Below, one piece after another: positions 26,076 through 34,910 of a DNA stretch of 47,547 bases. The DNA comes from Alphaproteobacteria bacterium UBA7314. GTDB taxonomy: Bacteria > Pseudomonadota > Alphaproteobacteria > MPNO01 > UBA830. A model generated the notes under the pieces. That model worked only from the letters and a program-made list of their open reading frames with translations. It made no database searches and was not told the DNA's origin. Location of the stretch: the NCBI GenBank assembly GCA_002471575.1, contig DKQG01000033.1, positions 1 through 47,547 on the forward strand, in the 5' to 3' direction. Made by a program: the position numbers and the translations under genes. The stretch's first letter is position 1. Every line of letters starts with the position of its first letter.

Positions 26076-27263
26076 TTACCCCAGAACCGGCTCCAACCTC
26101 TCCATCGCGGCCGACACCGTCTGCGTATCAGCGGCAAAGCAGAGCCGCATCCATCCTTCGCCGTCCTCGCTGAAGGCCAGTCCGGGTGCCAGTCCAACAC
26201 CAACCTCGTCGATCAGTTTCTGGGCAAACGATACGGAATCCGTCATGCCGTCGACAGCGAAAAACGCATAGAACGCACCCTCGGGGCGGGACAACGTCAC
26301 CCGTTTCATAGCGCCCAGCCGCTGGACCACAATATCCCGGTTACGCCGGTAACGTTCTAAGGTTTCCGTGATGAAGGGCTCCCCTTCCCGAATTGCCGTA
26401 ACGCCCGCGTACTGCACGAATGTCGTTGGGTTGGCGATGTTGTATTCGACTAGCTTTTCAAACCCTTCGCCGGCATCGTCGGGGTGCGTGATCCAGCCGA
26501 GCCGCCAGCCGGTCATCGACCAGGATTTCGAAAACGAATTGATGACAATCACCCGATCCTCGGGCTCTACAATATCAAGGAACGACGGAGCCCGGCCCAG
26601 CGGCAGATCGGTTTCATACGCCAGACGAATATAGACCTCGTCGCTGACCAGCCAGATGCCACGTCTGCGGCATTCGTCGAGCACCGCACGCTGCTCGGCG
26701 CGCGGCATTACCCACCCTGTCGGGTTGCCGGGCGAATTGACGAATATCGCCCGGGTCAGCTCGTCGCAGGCGGCGAACAATTCGTCGATATCCAGTTTCC
26801 AGCGTCCGTCGTCACTCAGTTTCAGCGCCACCTGGCGCGGCTCGGCATCCATGATACGGACGGTTTCCTTGCAGTTCGGCCAGACCGGTCCAACCGCAAC
26901 CATGTTGTCGCCTGCCGACATCAGCGCCTCGGAGATCATCATGATCGCGTTCATGCCGGACCCCGTAACAGTGATCCGGTCAATAGCGATGTCACGGCCG
27001 TGAAGGTTCGACGCATAGGCTGCAATGGTTTCACGCAACACCGGCACACCTCGGTTCTTGGCATAGAAAACCTGGTTGTCGTCCAGTGCCGCAGTCGCCG
27101 CATCCTTGATGAACTGGGGCGTTGGCACGTCCGGTTCGCCGAACCAAAGTTTCAACAGCCCTTTGCGGCCCATGTTGGGCTCGGCAACGTGGCGGATCAG
27201 CGATCCGGGCAGGTCTTCAAGGCTTCGGCGCAGTCCGTTGGGGGCCCTTAAATCTGTGGTCAT
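26076..27263 (-). CDS. Class I/II PLP-dependent aminotransferase
   Basis: This is an aspartate-aminotransferase-fold enzyme transferring amino groups between amino and keto acids with pyridoxal phosphate. The 395-residue length is normal. VNSPGNPTGWVMP (about 173-185) carries the PLP-binding Asn, VSDEVYIRLAYE (about 205-216) the Asp/Tyr pair, and VINSFSKSWSMTGWRLGW (about 239-256) the catalytic Lys. The C-terminal half shows the phosphate-binding and carboxylate-Arg region. The start is ATG 27263. It is divergent from the YrdC gene, with 114 bases between. Which amino acid it uses is not evident. Confidence 0.92.
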   Translation of the reverse strand: MTTDLRAPNGLRRSLEDLPGSLIRHVAEPNMGRKGLLKLWFGEPDVPTPQFIKDAATAALDDNQVFYAKNRGVPVLRETIAAYASNLHGRDIAIDRITVTGSGMNAIMMISEALMSAGDNMVAVGPVWPNCKETVRIMDAEPRQVALKLSDDGRWKLDIDELFAACDELTRAIFVNSPGNPTGWVMPRAEQRAVLDECRRRGIWLVSDEVYIRLAYETDLPLGRAPSFLDIVEPEDRVIVINSFSKSWSMTGWRLGWITHPDDAGEGFEKLVEYNIANPTTFVQYAGVTAIREGEPFITETLERYRRNRDIVVQRLGAMKRVTLSRPEGAFYAFFAVDGMTDSVSFAQKLIDEVGVGLAPGLAFSEDGEGWMRLCFAADTQTVSAAMERLEPVLG

Positions 27264-27377
27264 AGTGTTTTCCGGTCAAATTTGCGGGTGTATAGCATGA
27301 GTTTCCGCCGCCGCACGTAGAATTGCGATGCCCAACCTTTATAATACGACTAACAAGAAAACCGGGGATTCGACACG

Positions 27378-28067
27378 GTGACAATCCACAACTACGAGCT
27401 CGATGCGCGACGCGTATACGACATTCTTAAGAACGGCGGGATTAGCGTGATTCCCAGCCATGTCGGATACGTTGTAGTCGCCTGCGACCCGGATGCCATC
27501 TGGCGGATTTTTAGGGCCAAGAAACGCAAACCCGAAAAACTGAACGCGGTCTGCGGCTGCCGGGAAATGCACATTGCGCTGCATGACCTGCCGGACGACC
27601 GGCGCGCAATTGTCTCCGCCATCACGGAGGAGTGGGATCTCCCCATGGGTACTGCTGCGAAAGTGCACATGGATCACCCGGCGATCGCCAGTCTGCCGAA
27701 AGACACGCTGAACCAGACGACATATGACGGCACGCTGGCCATGCTGCTAAACGCCGGGCCGCTGATGGACAATATCGCGCGGCTCGCTTTTAATGACAAC
27801 CGGATGGCCATCGGATCGTCTGCCAACGTATCGCTGCAGGGAGTGAAGTTCCGAGTCAGCGAGATTGAGCAGGAAATTATCGACGCCGCCGACATCGTAA
27901 TCGACTACGGACTAATGCGCTGGAACCGTTACAATCATTCGTCAACGATGATCAATGTCAGCACAATGGAGGTGATCCGCTACGGGTCGTGTTTTGACCT
28001 GATCGACAACCTGCTGCGCAATCATTTCGATATAACGCTTCCTCCCAACCCATACGAGGAAGAATGA
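27378..28067 (+). CDS. Divergent YrdC/Sua5-domain protein
   Basis: YrdC/Sua5 enzymes make threonylcarbamoyl-AMP for tRNA t6A; paralogues can carry other roles. The 229-residue protein starts at GTG 27378 with GGGGA about 9 bases upstream. The C-terminal family signature is kept (IGSSANVSLQG, about 149-159), but the N-terminal substrate loops have changed: GGISVIPSHVGYVVV stands where PTxTxYGL is expected, and AKKRKPEKLNAVCG replaces the KxR...KPL motif. The divergence suggests an altered substrate. The MDR oxidoreductase starts one base after its stop, implying cotranslation. I cannot name a function. Confidence 0.75.
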   Translation: MTIHNYELDARRVYDILKNGGISVIPSHVGYVVVACDPDAIWRIFRAKKRKPEKLNAVCGCREMHIALHDLPDDRRAIVSAITEEWDLPMGTAAKVHMDHPAIASLPKDTLNQTTYDGTLAMLLNAGPLMDNIARLAFNDNRMAIGSSANVSLQGVKFRVSEIEQEIIDAADIVIDYGLMRWNRYNHSSTMINVSTMEVIRYGSCFDLIDNLLRNHFDITLPPNPYEEE

Positions 28068-28068
28068 C

Positions 28069-28998
28069 ATGAGAGCACTGGTATACGACGATTACTGCGA
28101 TCTGCAGGGCATGCGGCTCGCCGACATACCGGACCCGGCGCCCGGACCGGACGAAGTCCTGGTCGAAGTCCATGCCGCCGGAATTAACCCGATCGACTGG
28201 AAGGTCCGTGCCGGCCACATGCGGGCGCGGTTTGAACTCGAATTCCCCGATGTCGCCGGGCGCGACCTGTCGGGCGTCGTCGTCGCTGTCGGCAGCAACG
28301 TGACGGACCTGAAGGAGGGCGACACCGTTTTTGGAACCTGTCCGCCCAACCGTTGGGGAAGCCATGCGGAGCTGATCGCCGTCGAGGCGAGCGTCGTTGG
28401 CATTAAACCGCCGGAAATTTCGCATATCGAGGCGGCCTCCATTTCGCTCGTCGGCCTTACCGCACTGACGGCACTGGAGAAAACCGCCACCATCCAGAAC
28501 GGCATGCGCGTGCTCGTCCATGCAGGCGCCGGAGGCGTCGGCGCATTCGCGATCCAGTACTGCAAGTCGCGGGGTGCAACGGTCTTTGCCACCGCCAGCG
28601 CGGGCAATGCGGATTTCGTTAGACGGCTGGGCGCGGACGAAGCGATCGACTACCGCAACGTGGATTTCACCGAAGTCGCATCCGATATCGACGTCGTTTA
28701 CGACACCATGGGCGGCGAGACGCATCTGAGGTCGTACAACGTGCTAAAGCCGGGCGGCCTCATGGTCTGTCTGAATGCGGAGCCAATCCCCGACGAAAAG
28801 CCGCGCGACGATATCCGGGTCGAGACTCCGCTGGTCCAGTACGACCGCGCCGGCGTGGAGCGGATCGCCCAACTGATCCAGACCCGCGCTGTCCAGCCAA
28901 GCGTAGGAACCGTTTTCTTCTTCTCGGACGCAATGGACGCTTATCGTTTGAGCGAAACCAATCATGCCCGCGGGAAAATTGTGCTGCGTATTAAATAA
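28069..28998 (+). CDS. MDR-family NADP-dependent alcohol dehydrogenase/quinone oxidoreductase
   Basis: This 309-residue medium-chain dehydrogenase starts at ATG 28069, one base after the YrdC stop, with GAGGAAG upstream. It has the GroES-like N-terminus (AAGINPIDWKVRAGHM, about 42-57; GRDLSGVVVAVGSNV, about 64-78) and a Rossmann domain with HAGAGGVGAFAIQYCKSRG (about 150-168). No structural or catalytic zinc-ligand cysteines are seen, so it belongs to the zinc-free quinone-oxidoreductase/enoyl-reductase group and likely uses NADPH. It probably shares an operon with the YrdC-like gene. Confidence 0.85.
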   Translation: MRALVYDDYCDLQGMRLADIPDPAPGPDEVLVEVHAAGINPIDWKVRAGHMRARFELEFPDVAGRDLSGVVVAVGSNVTDLKEGDTVFGTCPPNRWGSHAELIAVEASVVGIKPPEISHIEAASISLVGLTALTALEKTATIQNGMRVLVHAGAGGVGAFAIQYCKSRGATVFATASAGNADFVRRLGADEAIDYRNVDFTEVASDIDVVYDTMGGETHLRSYNVLKPGGLMVCLNAEPIPDEKPRDDIRVETPLVQYDRAGVERIAQLIQTRAVQPSVGTVFFFSDAMDAYRLSETNHARGKIVLRIK

Positions 28999-29063
28999 TC
29001 CCGTTTGCGTCATTTATTTGAAGATGAATATAAGCCTTTTCCTTCACACCAGAGGCGGAGATC

Positions 29064-29210
29064 ATGGAAGTAGCCGTTCTGGGCGGCGGGCACGCCTGTT
29101 ATGCGGCCGCGGCCGACGCATCGGAAACAGGACATAACGTTCGGTTCTGGCGACGGGACGCCGCGGCGTTCCGCGACGTCGCAGAACGCAGTCAGCTTTG
29201 TCACCAATAA
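29064..29210 (+). pseudogene. N-terminal fragment of an opine/octopine dehydrogenase-like gene
   Basis: A 48-codon frame starts MEVAVLGGGHACYAAAADAS at ATG 29064, with GGCGGAG 5 bases upstream, and reads TGHNVRFWRRD before ending at TAA (29208-29210). GGGHACYAAAADL.E.GH.VRFWRR is the first Rossmann strand-helix-strand of the NAD/NADP octopine dehydrogenase (opine dehydrogenase) family, whose members run to about 350 residues. The rest of the gene is absent. The intact ribosome binding site suggests a recent deletion. It lies just after the MDR gene, on the same strand. Confidence 0.6.
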
Positions 29211-29552
29211 AGGCACCTTCTGCCACGGATTTAAGGCTTTCCAACACCGAGTTGTGCAGCTTTGGCTGAAAAACCAAGTATTCGCACCCACCTGGAGGCA
29301 TTCAAGTACCGTACGCAAGGTTTAATCGCGCCGGACACCTGTCCCGGCATCGTTCTTTGATAAAAAAGCGAAAAATTAAACCGTTTGCGTTCAAGCCAGT
29401 AATAACGCTAAGCTTATTTTGATTGGTACTTGACCAGGCGTACTTGTCGACGCTTTCGACGCCTGACATAGCGACTCCCGGACAGTACGATCGTAATAGC
29501 GCAATCCGCACAACATTGCGGTAAACGTGTAGACGACTATGAAGGAATTGCT
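29211..29552. other. Region upstream of the cold-shock gene, no gene recognised
   Basis: The 342 bases hold no protein I can identify. An inverted repeat GCCGGAC-N4-GTCCCGGC near 29328-29347 has one bulge, and a GTCGA-N5-TCGAC repeat lies near 29446-29460. Part of the stretch is likely the long 5-prime untranslated leader common to cold-shock genes, but a clear -35/-10 pair was not found. Confidence 0.4.
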
Positions 29553-29762
29553 ATGCCGACAGGTACCGTTAAGTGGTTTAATCCGACAAAGGGATTCGGT
29601 TTTATCGAGCCCGACGAAGGCGGAAAAGACGCGTTTGTACACATTTCCGCGGTTGAGCGAGCCGGTCTTCCGGGACTTCGCGAAGGCCAGAAAGTGGAGT
29701 TCGAACTCGTGCCGAGCCGTGACGGCAGGAACGCCGCCGACAATATCGTTGCTCTTGACTGA
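29553..29762 (+). CDS. Cold-shock protein (CspA family)
   Basis: This is a 69-residue single OB-fold RNA chaperone. It carries the RNP1 motif KGFGFIEP (about 13-20) and the RNP2-like AFVHISAVERAGL (about 27-39), and begins GTVKWFN as expected. GAAGGA lies about 6 bases before ATG. It binds single-stranded RNA/DNA in the cytoplasm and usually helps translation at low temperature. The length and sequence are fully typical of the family. It is a stand-alone gene, convergent with the hydantoinase operon. Confidence 0.95.
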   Translation: MPTGTVKWFNPTKGFGFIEPDEGGKDAFVHISAVERAGLPGLREGQKVEFELVPSRDGRNAADNIVALD

Positions 29763-29824
29763 TATTCGGGCTGTTCCGAAATAAGTCGTGACCGCACCTG
29801 GCAGTCGCTTTTTAACTGAGCCGC

Positions 29825-31546
29825 CTAACCTTCTCCACGAAGCACCGCTGTCGCCGCTTCGTCAAGTTCACCCGTATCCGGGTCTACCACGACCCTGTGA
29901 TGTTCACGGGCATAACCGGCTGATATCTTCGTATTCCATACGTCGCGCGCGACCCGCTGCGGGTCGCGCATAAACGGATCTCCGAATCCGCCGCCGCCCG
30001 GCTGCACGTGGCGGACAAGTTCGCCGCGGTCCATCTTGCGATTGATTTTGCTCGGTAACGATACGTAATTGCCGTCGCTCGTCGTGATTTCATTAACTGC
30101 AGGCCCCGCTTCGTTCCCGCCAGCGAGACCGTAGGGCCTGATTTTCATCCGGTCGGCGCGAAGCTGCAAACTCGCTTCGTCGGCCAGCAGCCGATAGGAT
30201 CGCGCAACGCCGAGCCCGCCGCGGTATTCACCGGCGCCGCAACTGTCGGGGACTAGGGCATATTCCTCCACCCGCACCGGGTGCTGCGACTCCATGGTTT
30301 CCACCGGCGTGTTCGAAAGGTTCTGCGACGGATTGGTGATGGCTTCGATCCCATCCTTGTCGGGCCGCCCCCCCCAGGCGCCGCAGATCATGTCGACGAT
30401 GATAAACGGGGATCCGTCCTCGCGGTATCCACCGAGACAAACCACCGTATTGCCGCCCTCGCCCGCCGCAGGCACGCGATCAGGCACGATCTGCGCCAGC
30501 GCGCCGAACATGGCATCTACGATGCGGTAGCCAGTCAACGCCCTCGCGGCAACGGCCGCCGGAAGTTTGGGATTTACGATCGACGCATCCGGCGCCTTTA
30601 CATCGATTGCGCGAAACACACCCGCATTGTTTGGAACATCGCCTTTCAAGACGCAACGGATTGAGAGATACGTGCAGGAATTGGTATAGGATTTGGTCGA
30701 ATTTAGTGCTGCCGGAACCTGCGGCGCCGTTCCCTCGTAGTTAACCGTCACACTGTCTCCGTGCACGGTAATCGCGATGGCGATGGGCAGCGGCGTGTCG
30801 ATGAAACCGTCATCGTCAATGTAATCGGTAAACTCGTAGGTGCCGTCCGGCCACTCACGGATTTCCTCACGGGTCATTCGTTCGGCATAATCTAGAAGCT
30901 CGGTGAAGTACGCCTGCGCGGTCTCCGCGCCGTACCGGTCAAATAGCTTGCCCATTTCGCGCGCGCCGGTCTGACAAGCCGCGAACTGCGCTTTAAGATC
31001 GCCAATCACGCGGTCCGGCAACCGGACGTTCAGGTCGATCATTTTGACCAAGGTGCTGTTAATCTCGCCTTTTTCGAACAGCTTCAGCGCGGGAATGCGG
31101 AGGCCTTCCTGATATATCTCGGTGGAGTCGCTGGCGTTCGATCCGGCAACCCTGCCGCCAACATCCGTGTGGTGGCAAATGACCACAGTAAATCCCTGCA
31201 AGTCCGGCCCGTGAAAAACGGGCATGAACATGAAAATGTCCGGCAGGTGCATCCCCCCCTGATAGGGGTCGTTAAGGACGACGGCATCGCCGGGTGCAAG
31301 ATCGTCGCCGTAATGTTCCAGCACTACGCCCATCGCTTCCGGCACCGCTCCAAGATGCAACGCAACGGTCTTTGCCTGAGCGATCATGTTCCCGGACATC
31401 TCGCAGATGGCGGCTGAGAAATCCATGACGTCCTTAACGATTTCGGAACGCGCAGTGCGCATGACGTCATACGCCATCTCGTCAACGATGGCATCCAGAC
31501 CATTCTTGATGACGGCAAAGGTGATTGGATCGATTTTGGCATCCAT
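29825..31546 (-). CDS. hyuB: Hydantoinase B/oxoprolinase family protein (HyuB)
   Basis: HyuB pairs with HyuA in ATP-dependent hydrolysis of hydantoin-type or cyclic amide rings (N-methylhydantoinase, 5-oxoprolinase, acetone carboxylase relatives). The 573-residue length is typical of HyuB. Motifs include DPITFAVIKNGLDAIVDEM at the N-terminus, LNDPYQGGMHLPDIFM (about 91-106), CHHTDVGGRVAGSNASDS (about 123-140), and GGGGFGDP near the C-terminus (PGGGGFGDPFMRDP). GGAG lies 8 bases before its ATG. It starts two bases after the HyuA stop, so the two are one operon and probably translated together. Confidence 0.93.
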   Translation of the reverse strand: MDAKIDPITFAVIKNGLDAIVDEMAYDVMRTARSEIVKDVMDFSAAICEMSGNMIAQAKTVALHLGAVPEAMGVVLEHYGDDLAPGDAVVLNDPYQGGMHLPDIFMFMPVFHGPDLQGFTVVICHHTDVGGRVAGSNASDSTEIYQEGLRIPALKLFEKGEINSTLVKMIDLNVRLPDRVIGDLKAQFAACQTGAREMGKLFDRYGAETAQAYFTELLDYAERMTREEIREWPDGTYEFTDYIDDDGFIDTPLPIAIAITVHGDSVTVNYEGTAPQVPAALNSTKSYTNSCTYLSIRCVLKGDVPNNAGVFRAIDVKAPDASIVNPKLPAAVAARALTGYRIVDAMFGALAQIVPDRVPAAGEGGNTVVCLGGYREDGSPFIIVDMICGAWGGRPDKDGIEAITNPSQNLSNTPVETMESQHPVRVEEYALVPDSCGAGEYRGGLGVARSYRLLADEASLQLRADRMKIRPYGLAGGNEAGPAVNEITTSDGNYVSLPSKINRKMDRGELVRHVQPGGGGFGDPFMRDPQRVARDVWNTKISAGYAREHHRVVVDPDTGELDEAATAVLRGEG

Positions 31547-31548
31547 AG

Positions 31549-33660
31549 TTATTGCTCCATCGCGCTGGCAGGAACGTCGATGACGATGCTACCGCATCCG
31601 TCCGATCCGGCGGTCGCATCGGGCGGCAGCACGATCGTGGTGTCATATGCTTCAAGAATGGCTGGGCCGGAAACCGGCCCAGCGGCAATCACCGTTCGTG
31701 CCCGAGTGGGGATCGCGGCGTAATCCCCGGAGGCGGCGAACCAGGCTGAACGCTCTCCGTCGGCAATATCAAGCGCAACAATCTGGGAGTCGATCCCCTG
31801 GAAGCTGAGCCGGTTTTCGCGCACGCCGCGCGCTGCCAGCCGGATATTCACCAGTTCGACTGGCTCGTCGTTGGTGTATCCGTACGTATCTTGATAAGCG
31901 GCGTGGAAAGCCTGTTCCAGTGCCTCGAACCCCTGATCAAGGATGCCGTCGGGTTCCATCGTCACTGTCAGTTCCGACGACTGACCGAGATAGCGGAGGT
32001 CTGCCCCGAATGACAGCCTTATCTGGTCGTCGGGGAACCCGTCCGAACTAAGCCGGTCGACACCGTCCGTGCGTAATCCCTCTACGGCCTCCGCGAAGGG
32101 TGCTGCATCCAGCCGGGCCAACGGACGCAGCAGGTTTCGCACAAAATTGTGCTCCACATCCGACGCCAGCATTCCGACTGAGCAGAAAACGCCGGACATC
32201 GCCGGCACGATCACCTTGCTGATCCCGAGCAGCCCAGCTACCTCCACCGCGTGGGCCGGTCCGGACCCACCGAAGGCAATCAGCGCCATGTCGCGGGGAT
32301 CACGGCCTCGTTCGACCGTCACGGACCTGATCGCGCGCGCCATCGCGACATTGGCAATCTTTCGGATACCCGCCGCTGCTTGCACCACGTTGAGACCCAA
32401 CGGCGTTCCGATATGGTCCATAACCGCTTTTTCCGATAGCCCCGGATCGATCTCGAGGCTACCGCCCGCAAGACCCCCGGGATTGAGATATCCTAGCACC
32501 ACGTTCGCGTCCGTCACAGTCGGCCGCTCGTTCCCACGTCCGTAACATGCTGGCCCTGGGTCGGCACCGGCGGAAACCGGTCCGACCTGCAACAATCCCC
32601 CGTCATCGATCCATGCAATCGATCCGCCGCCGGCACCGACCTCGGCGATATCGATAGCGGGAACCTTCAGCATGTAACCGCCGCCCTTGATAAACCGGCT
32701 GGGGGTCGAAATGCCGTCGCGGAACTCGTATTCCGACGTCAGTATGGGCTCGCCGCCCTCGATTATCGATGCCTTGGCGGTCGTACCACCCATGTCAAAG
32801 GCAATCGCATCTTCGTGTCCGTTCGCCTGCCCTAGGCGGGCTGCCCCCATCACCCCACCAGCAGGTCCCGACCCGACAGCAAAGACTGGTATATCGCTGG
32901 CGGTTTCAACCCGCATCATCCCACCCGACGACGCCACTACCAGAAGCGGCGCGGTCATCCCAACATCCGAAAGGCAGCGGGTCAGATTAGCGAGATAGCG
33001 ACGCATTGCCGACAATAGATAGGCGTTCACAACCGTCGTCGAGGTGCGCTCGTATTCCTTCATCTCCGGCAAGACATCGCAGGATGCCGTTACGAGCAGG
33101 TCGGGAAAATTCTCCTCCAGAATTTCCACAGTCCGGCGTTCGTGCGCCGGATTGATGCAGGAATTGATGTAACAGACGGCGACAGATTCGATGCCCTCTT
33201 CCACAAGCATTTCTGCCGCGACGATCACCTCGTCTTGGGGCAGGTCTGCAACAGCGAGGCCGTCTGCCCCCATGCGTTCCCCAACCTCCAGCCGATGACG
33301 GCGCGGCACCAGCGGTTCGGGCTTCTCCCATGTGAGGTCGAACATAGTAGGCGTCCGAATCCGACCGATCTCGAGAATGTCCCGGAACCCGCGCGTGGTT
33401 ATCAGCCCCGTCCGGGCGCCGGATTTCTGGAGGATTGTGTTCGAGCCCACCGTGGTGCCATGGACAACCTCGCGCACGTCTTTGAACGACGCGCCGACAT
33501 CTTTGAGTAGACCGGCAAGACCGTCTACGACAGCCTGTGCCGGATCGTTAGGTGTGGAAGCGACTTTGCGGACATGCAACGCTCCATCGTCAAGCTGTGC
33601 CACGATGTCAGTGAACGTGCCGCCGATATCGCACCCGATATGTATTGTGTTGTTTGTCAT
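31549..33660 (-). CDS. hyuA: Hydantoinase A/oxoprolinase family protein (HyuA)
   Basis: HyuA is the ATPase partner of HyuB, an ASKHA-fold protein that phosphorylates the substrate amide. The 703 residues match the family. The N-terminus has GCDIGGTFTDIVAQL (about 9-23, phosphate-1), then HGTTVGSNTILQ (about 67-78); further on are FDMGGTTAKASI (about 289-300, phosphate-2) and AFGGSGPAHAVEVAGLLGI (about 465). The operon order is HyuA then HyuB. The downstream spacing of two bases implies coupling. The Rieske oxygenase gene lies 156 bases upstream on the same strand. The natural ring substrate cannot be determined from sequence. Confidence 0.93.
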   Translation of the reverse strand: MTNNTIHIGCDIGGTFTDIVAQLDDGALHVRKVASTPNDPAQAVVDGLAGLLKDVGASFKDVREVVHGTTVGSNTILQKSGARTGLITTRGFRDILEIGRIRTPTMFDLTWEKPEPLVPRRHRLEVGERMGADGLAVADLPQDEVIVAAEMLVEEGIESVAVCYINSCINPAHERRTVEILEENFPDLLVTASCDVLPEMKEYERTSTTVVNAYLLSAMRRYLANLTRCLSDVGMTAPLLVVASSGGMMRVETASDIPVFAVGSGPAGGVMGAARLGQANGHEDAIAFDMGGTTAKASIIEGGEPILTSEYEFRDGISTPSRFIKGGGYMLKVPAIDIAEVGAGGGSIAWIDDGGLLQVGPVSAGADPGPACYGRGNERPTVTDANVVLGYLNPGGLAGGSLEIDPGLSEKAVMDHIGTPLGLNVVQAAAGIRKIANVAMARAIRSVTVERGRDPRDMALIAFGGSGPAHAVEVAGLLGISKVIVPAMSGVFCSVGMLASDVEHNFVRNLLRPLARLDAAPFAEAVEGLRTDGVDRLSSDGFPDDQIRLSFGADLRYLGQSSELTVTMEPDGILDQGFEALEQAFHAAYQDTYGYTNDEPVELVNIRLAARGVRENRLSFQGIDSQIVALDIADGERSAWFAASGDYAAIPTRARTVIAAGPVSGPAILEAYDTTIVLPPDATAGSDGCGSIVIDVPASAMEQ

Positions 33661-33816
33661 TGATTACTTTACGACCAGCGGCACGTTGATCCGTCAAATG
33701 AACGACCGCGCATTTGCGAAGCGCTGCAGAAGGGCTTCTCCGATCCAGCCCCCAGCGCGAAACCGGCTAACGAACGCATTAATTTTATCTGATGCACGTG
33801 TTCAATTTGCCCGACG

Positions 33817-34863
33817 CTATTCCGCCGCCTCGGCAGTCGCGGTATCAGACTCGATCCAGCGTTCAATCAAACGTCGGGTCTGAACCACGCCTGCATCGGC
33901 GGTGTTATTTAACATCTGCTTGTTGGGAAACCGTTCCATGTTAGCCTGTTGTCCGGCCAGAAAATCCGCATCTTCGCCGAAGGTGACGGTGAGCGATTTT
34001 TTGATATCACTGTCCAGTTCCCTATCGTCGGGCTGCGTATCCCGGACGAACGCCCAGATCTGGTCGACCGTCCCCTCGTCGACGGGCAGCAGCATGCTAA
34101 CGACTCGGGTGTCGATCCCGGTATAACCGTCACTGGCCTCTTCCTTCCTGCTGCCGCCAGCGGGGACACCGCCCGCATCGATCACGACGACCGACGGCGG
34201 TTCGAGCCAGATACGCTGCCAACGGTCGATCATGCCGTCGAAACCGCCCACCCGCTTATAGAAATTGGACGGTACGGTGTTTTTCATATCGCGCACGACG
34301 TAGACACGATCGTTTCCGAACTCGGTTGTTATAGGCGTGCTGGCGACATCCTCTGTACCAATCGTGGACTGATGGACAAACGTCGTATGTGTTAAGTCGA
34401 GAAGATTGTCGACGAGCAAGATCCAATTGCATTCGTAGCGCGTCGTTCCGGTTACCGGTGTCCAGCCTGGCGCGTCGAGCCAGTGGACCTCCGGTATCAG
34501 GGCTTGGTCGGCTCGTTCAGGGGCACCCGTCCAGGCCCAGATAAGGTTGTGTTTTTCGACGACAGGATAGGTTTTTATCTTCACCCGGCTCGGGACGTTT
34601 TTCTGTCCCGGAATCGACTTGCAGCACCCGGCACGGTCGAATTCCATTCCGTGGTAGCCGCACACGATACTCTCGCCGTCGACATGACCGAGCGACATCG
34701 GAGCGAAACGGTGCGGACAGCAATCCTCGACCGCCGCCGCAAGTCCGGATTTGGTCCGATACACTGCGATATCTTCACCCAAAACCCGCTTCGCCTGCGG
34801 CTTGTCGACTAGTTCGTGCGACCAGCAGACGGCGTACCAGGCATTATGAATGAAAGTCGTCAT
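33817..34863 (-). CDS. Rieske non-haem iron oxygenase, alpha-subunit type (VanA-like)
   Basis: This is the oxygenase component of an aromatic ring-hydroxylating or O-demethylating system. In the 348-residue protein the Rieske 2Fe-2S ligands are C49 and H51 (CCPHRFAPMSLGH) and C68 and H71 (CGYH). The mononuclear iron histidines are H159 and H164 in DNLLDLTHTTFVH, with Asp152 as the bridging residue. The compact C-terminal domain matches vanillate O-demethylase oxygenase and relatives. AAGG lies about 6 bases before ATG 34863. No VanB-like reductase is in the window, so electrons must come from elsewhere. It lies between a CoA ligase and HyuAB on the same strand; the substrate is unknown. Confidence 0.9.
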   Translation of the reverse strand: MTTFIHNAWYAVCWSHELVDKPQAKRVLGEDIAVYRTKSGLAAAVEDCCPHRFAPMSLGHVDGESIVCGYHGMEFDRAGCCKSIPGQKNVPSRVKIKTYPVVEKHNLIWAWTGAPERADQALIPEVHWLDAPGWTPVTGTTRYECNWILLVDNLLDLTHTTFVHQSTIGTEDVASTPITTEFGNDRVYVVRDMKNTVPSNFYKRVGGFDGMIDRWQRIWLEPPSVVVIDAGGVPAGGSRKEEASDGYTGIDTRVVSMLLPVDEGTVDQIWAFVRDTQPDDRELDSDIKKSLTVTFGEDADFLAGQQANMERFPNKQMLNNTADAGVVQTRRLIERWIESDTATAEAAE

Positions 34864-34910
34864 GTACCTTTATCCTGCATAGCGGGACTGTATTCCATCT
34901 CCTTCGGGAA

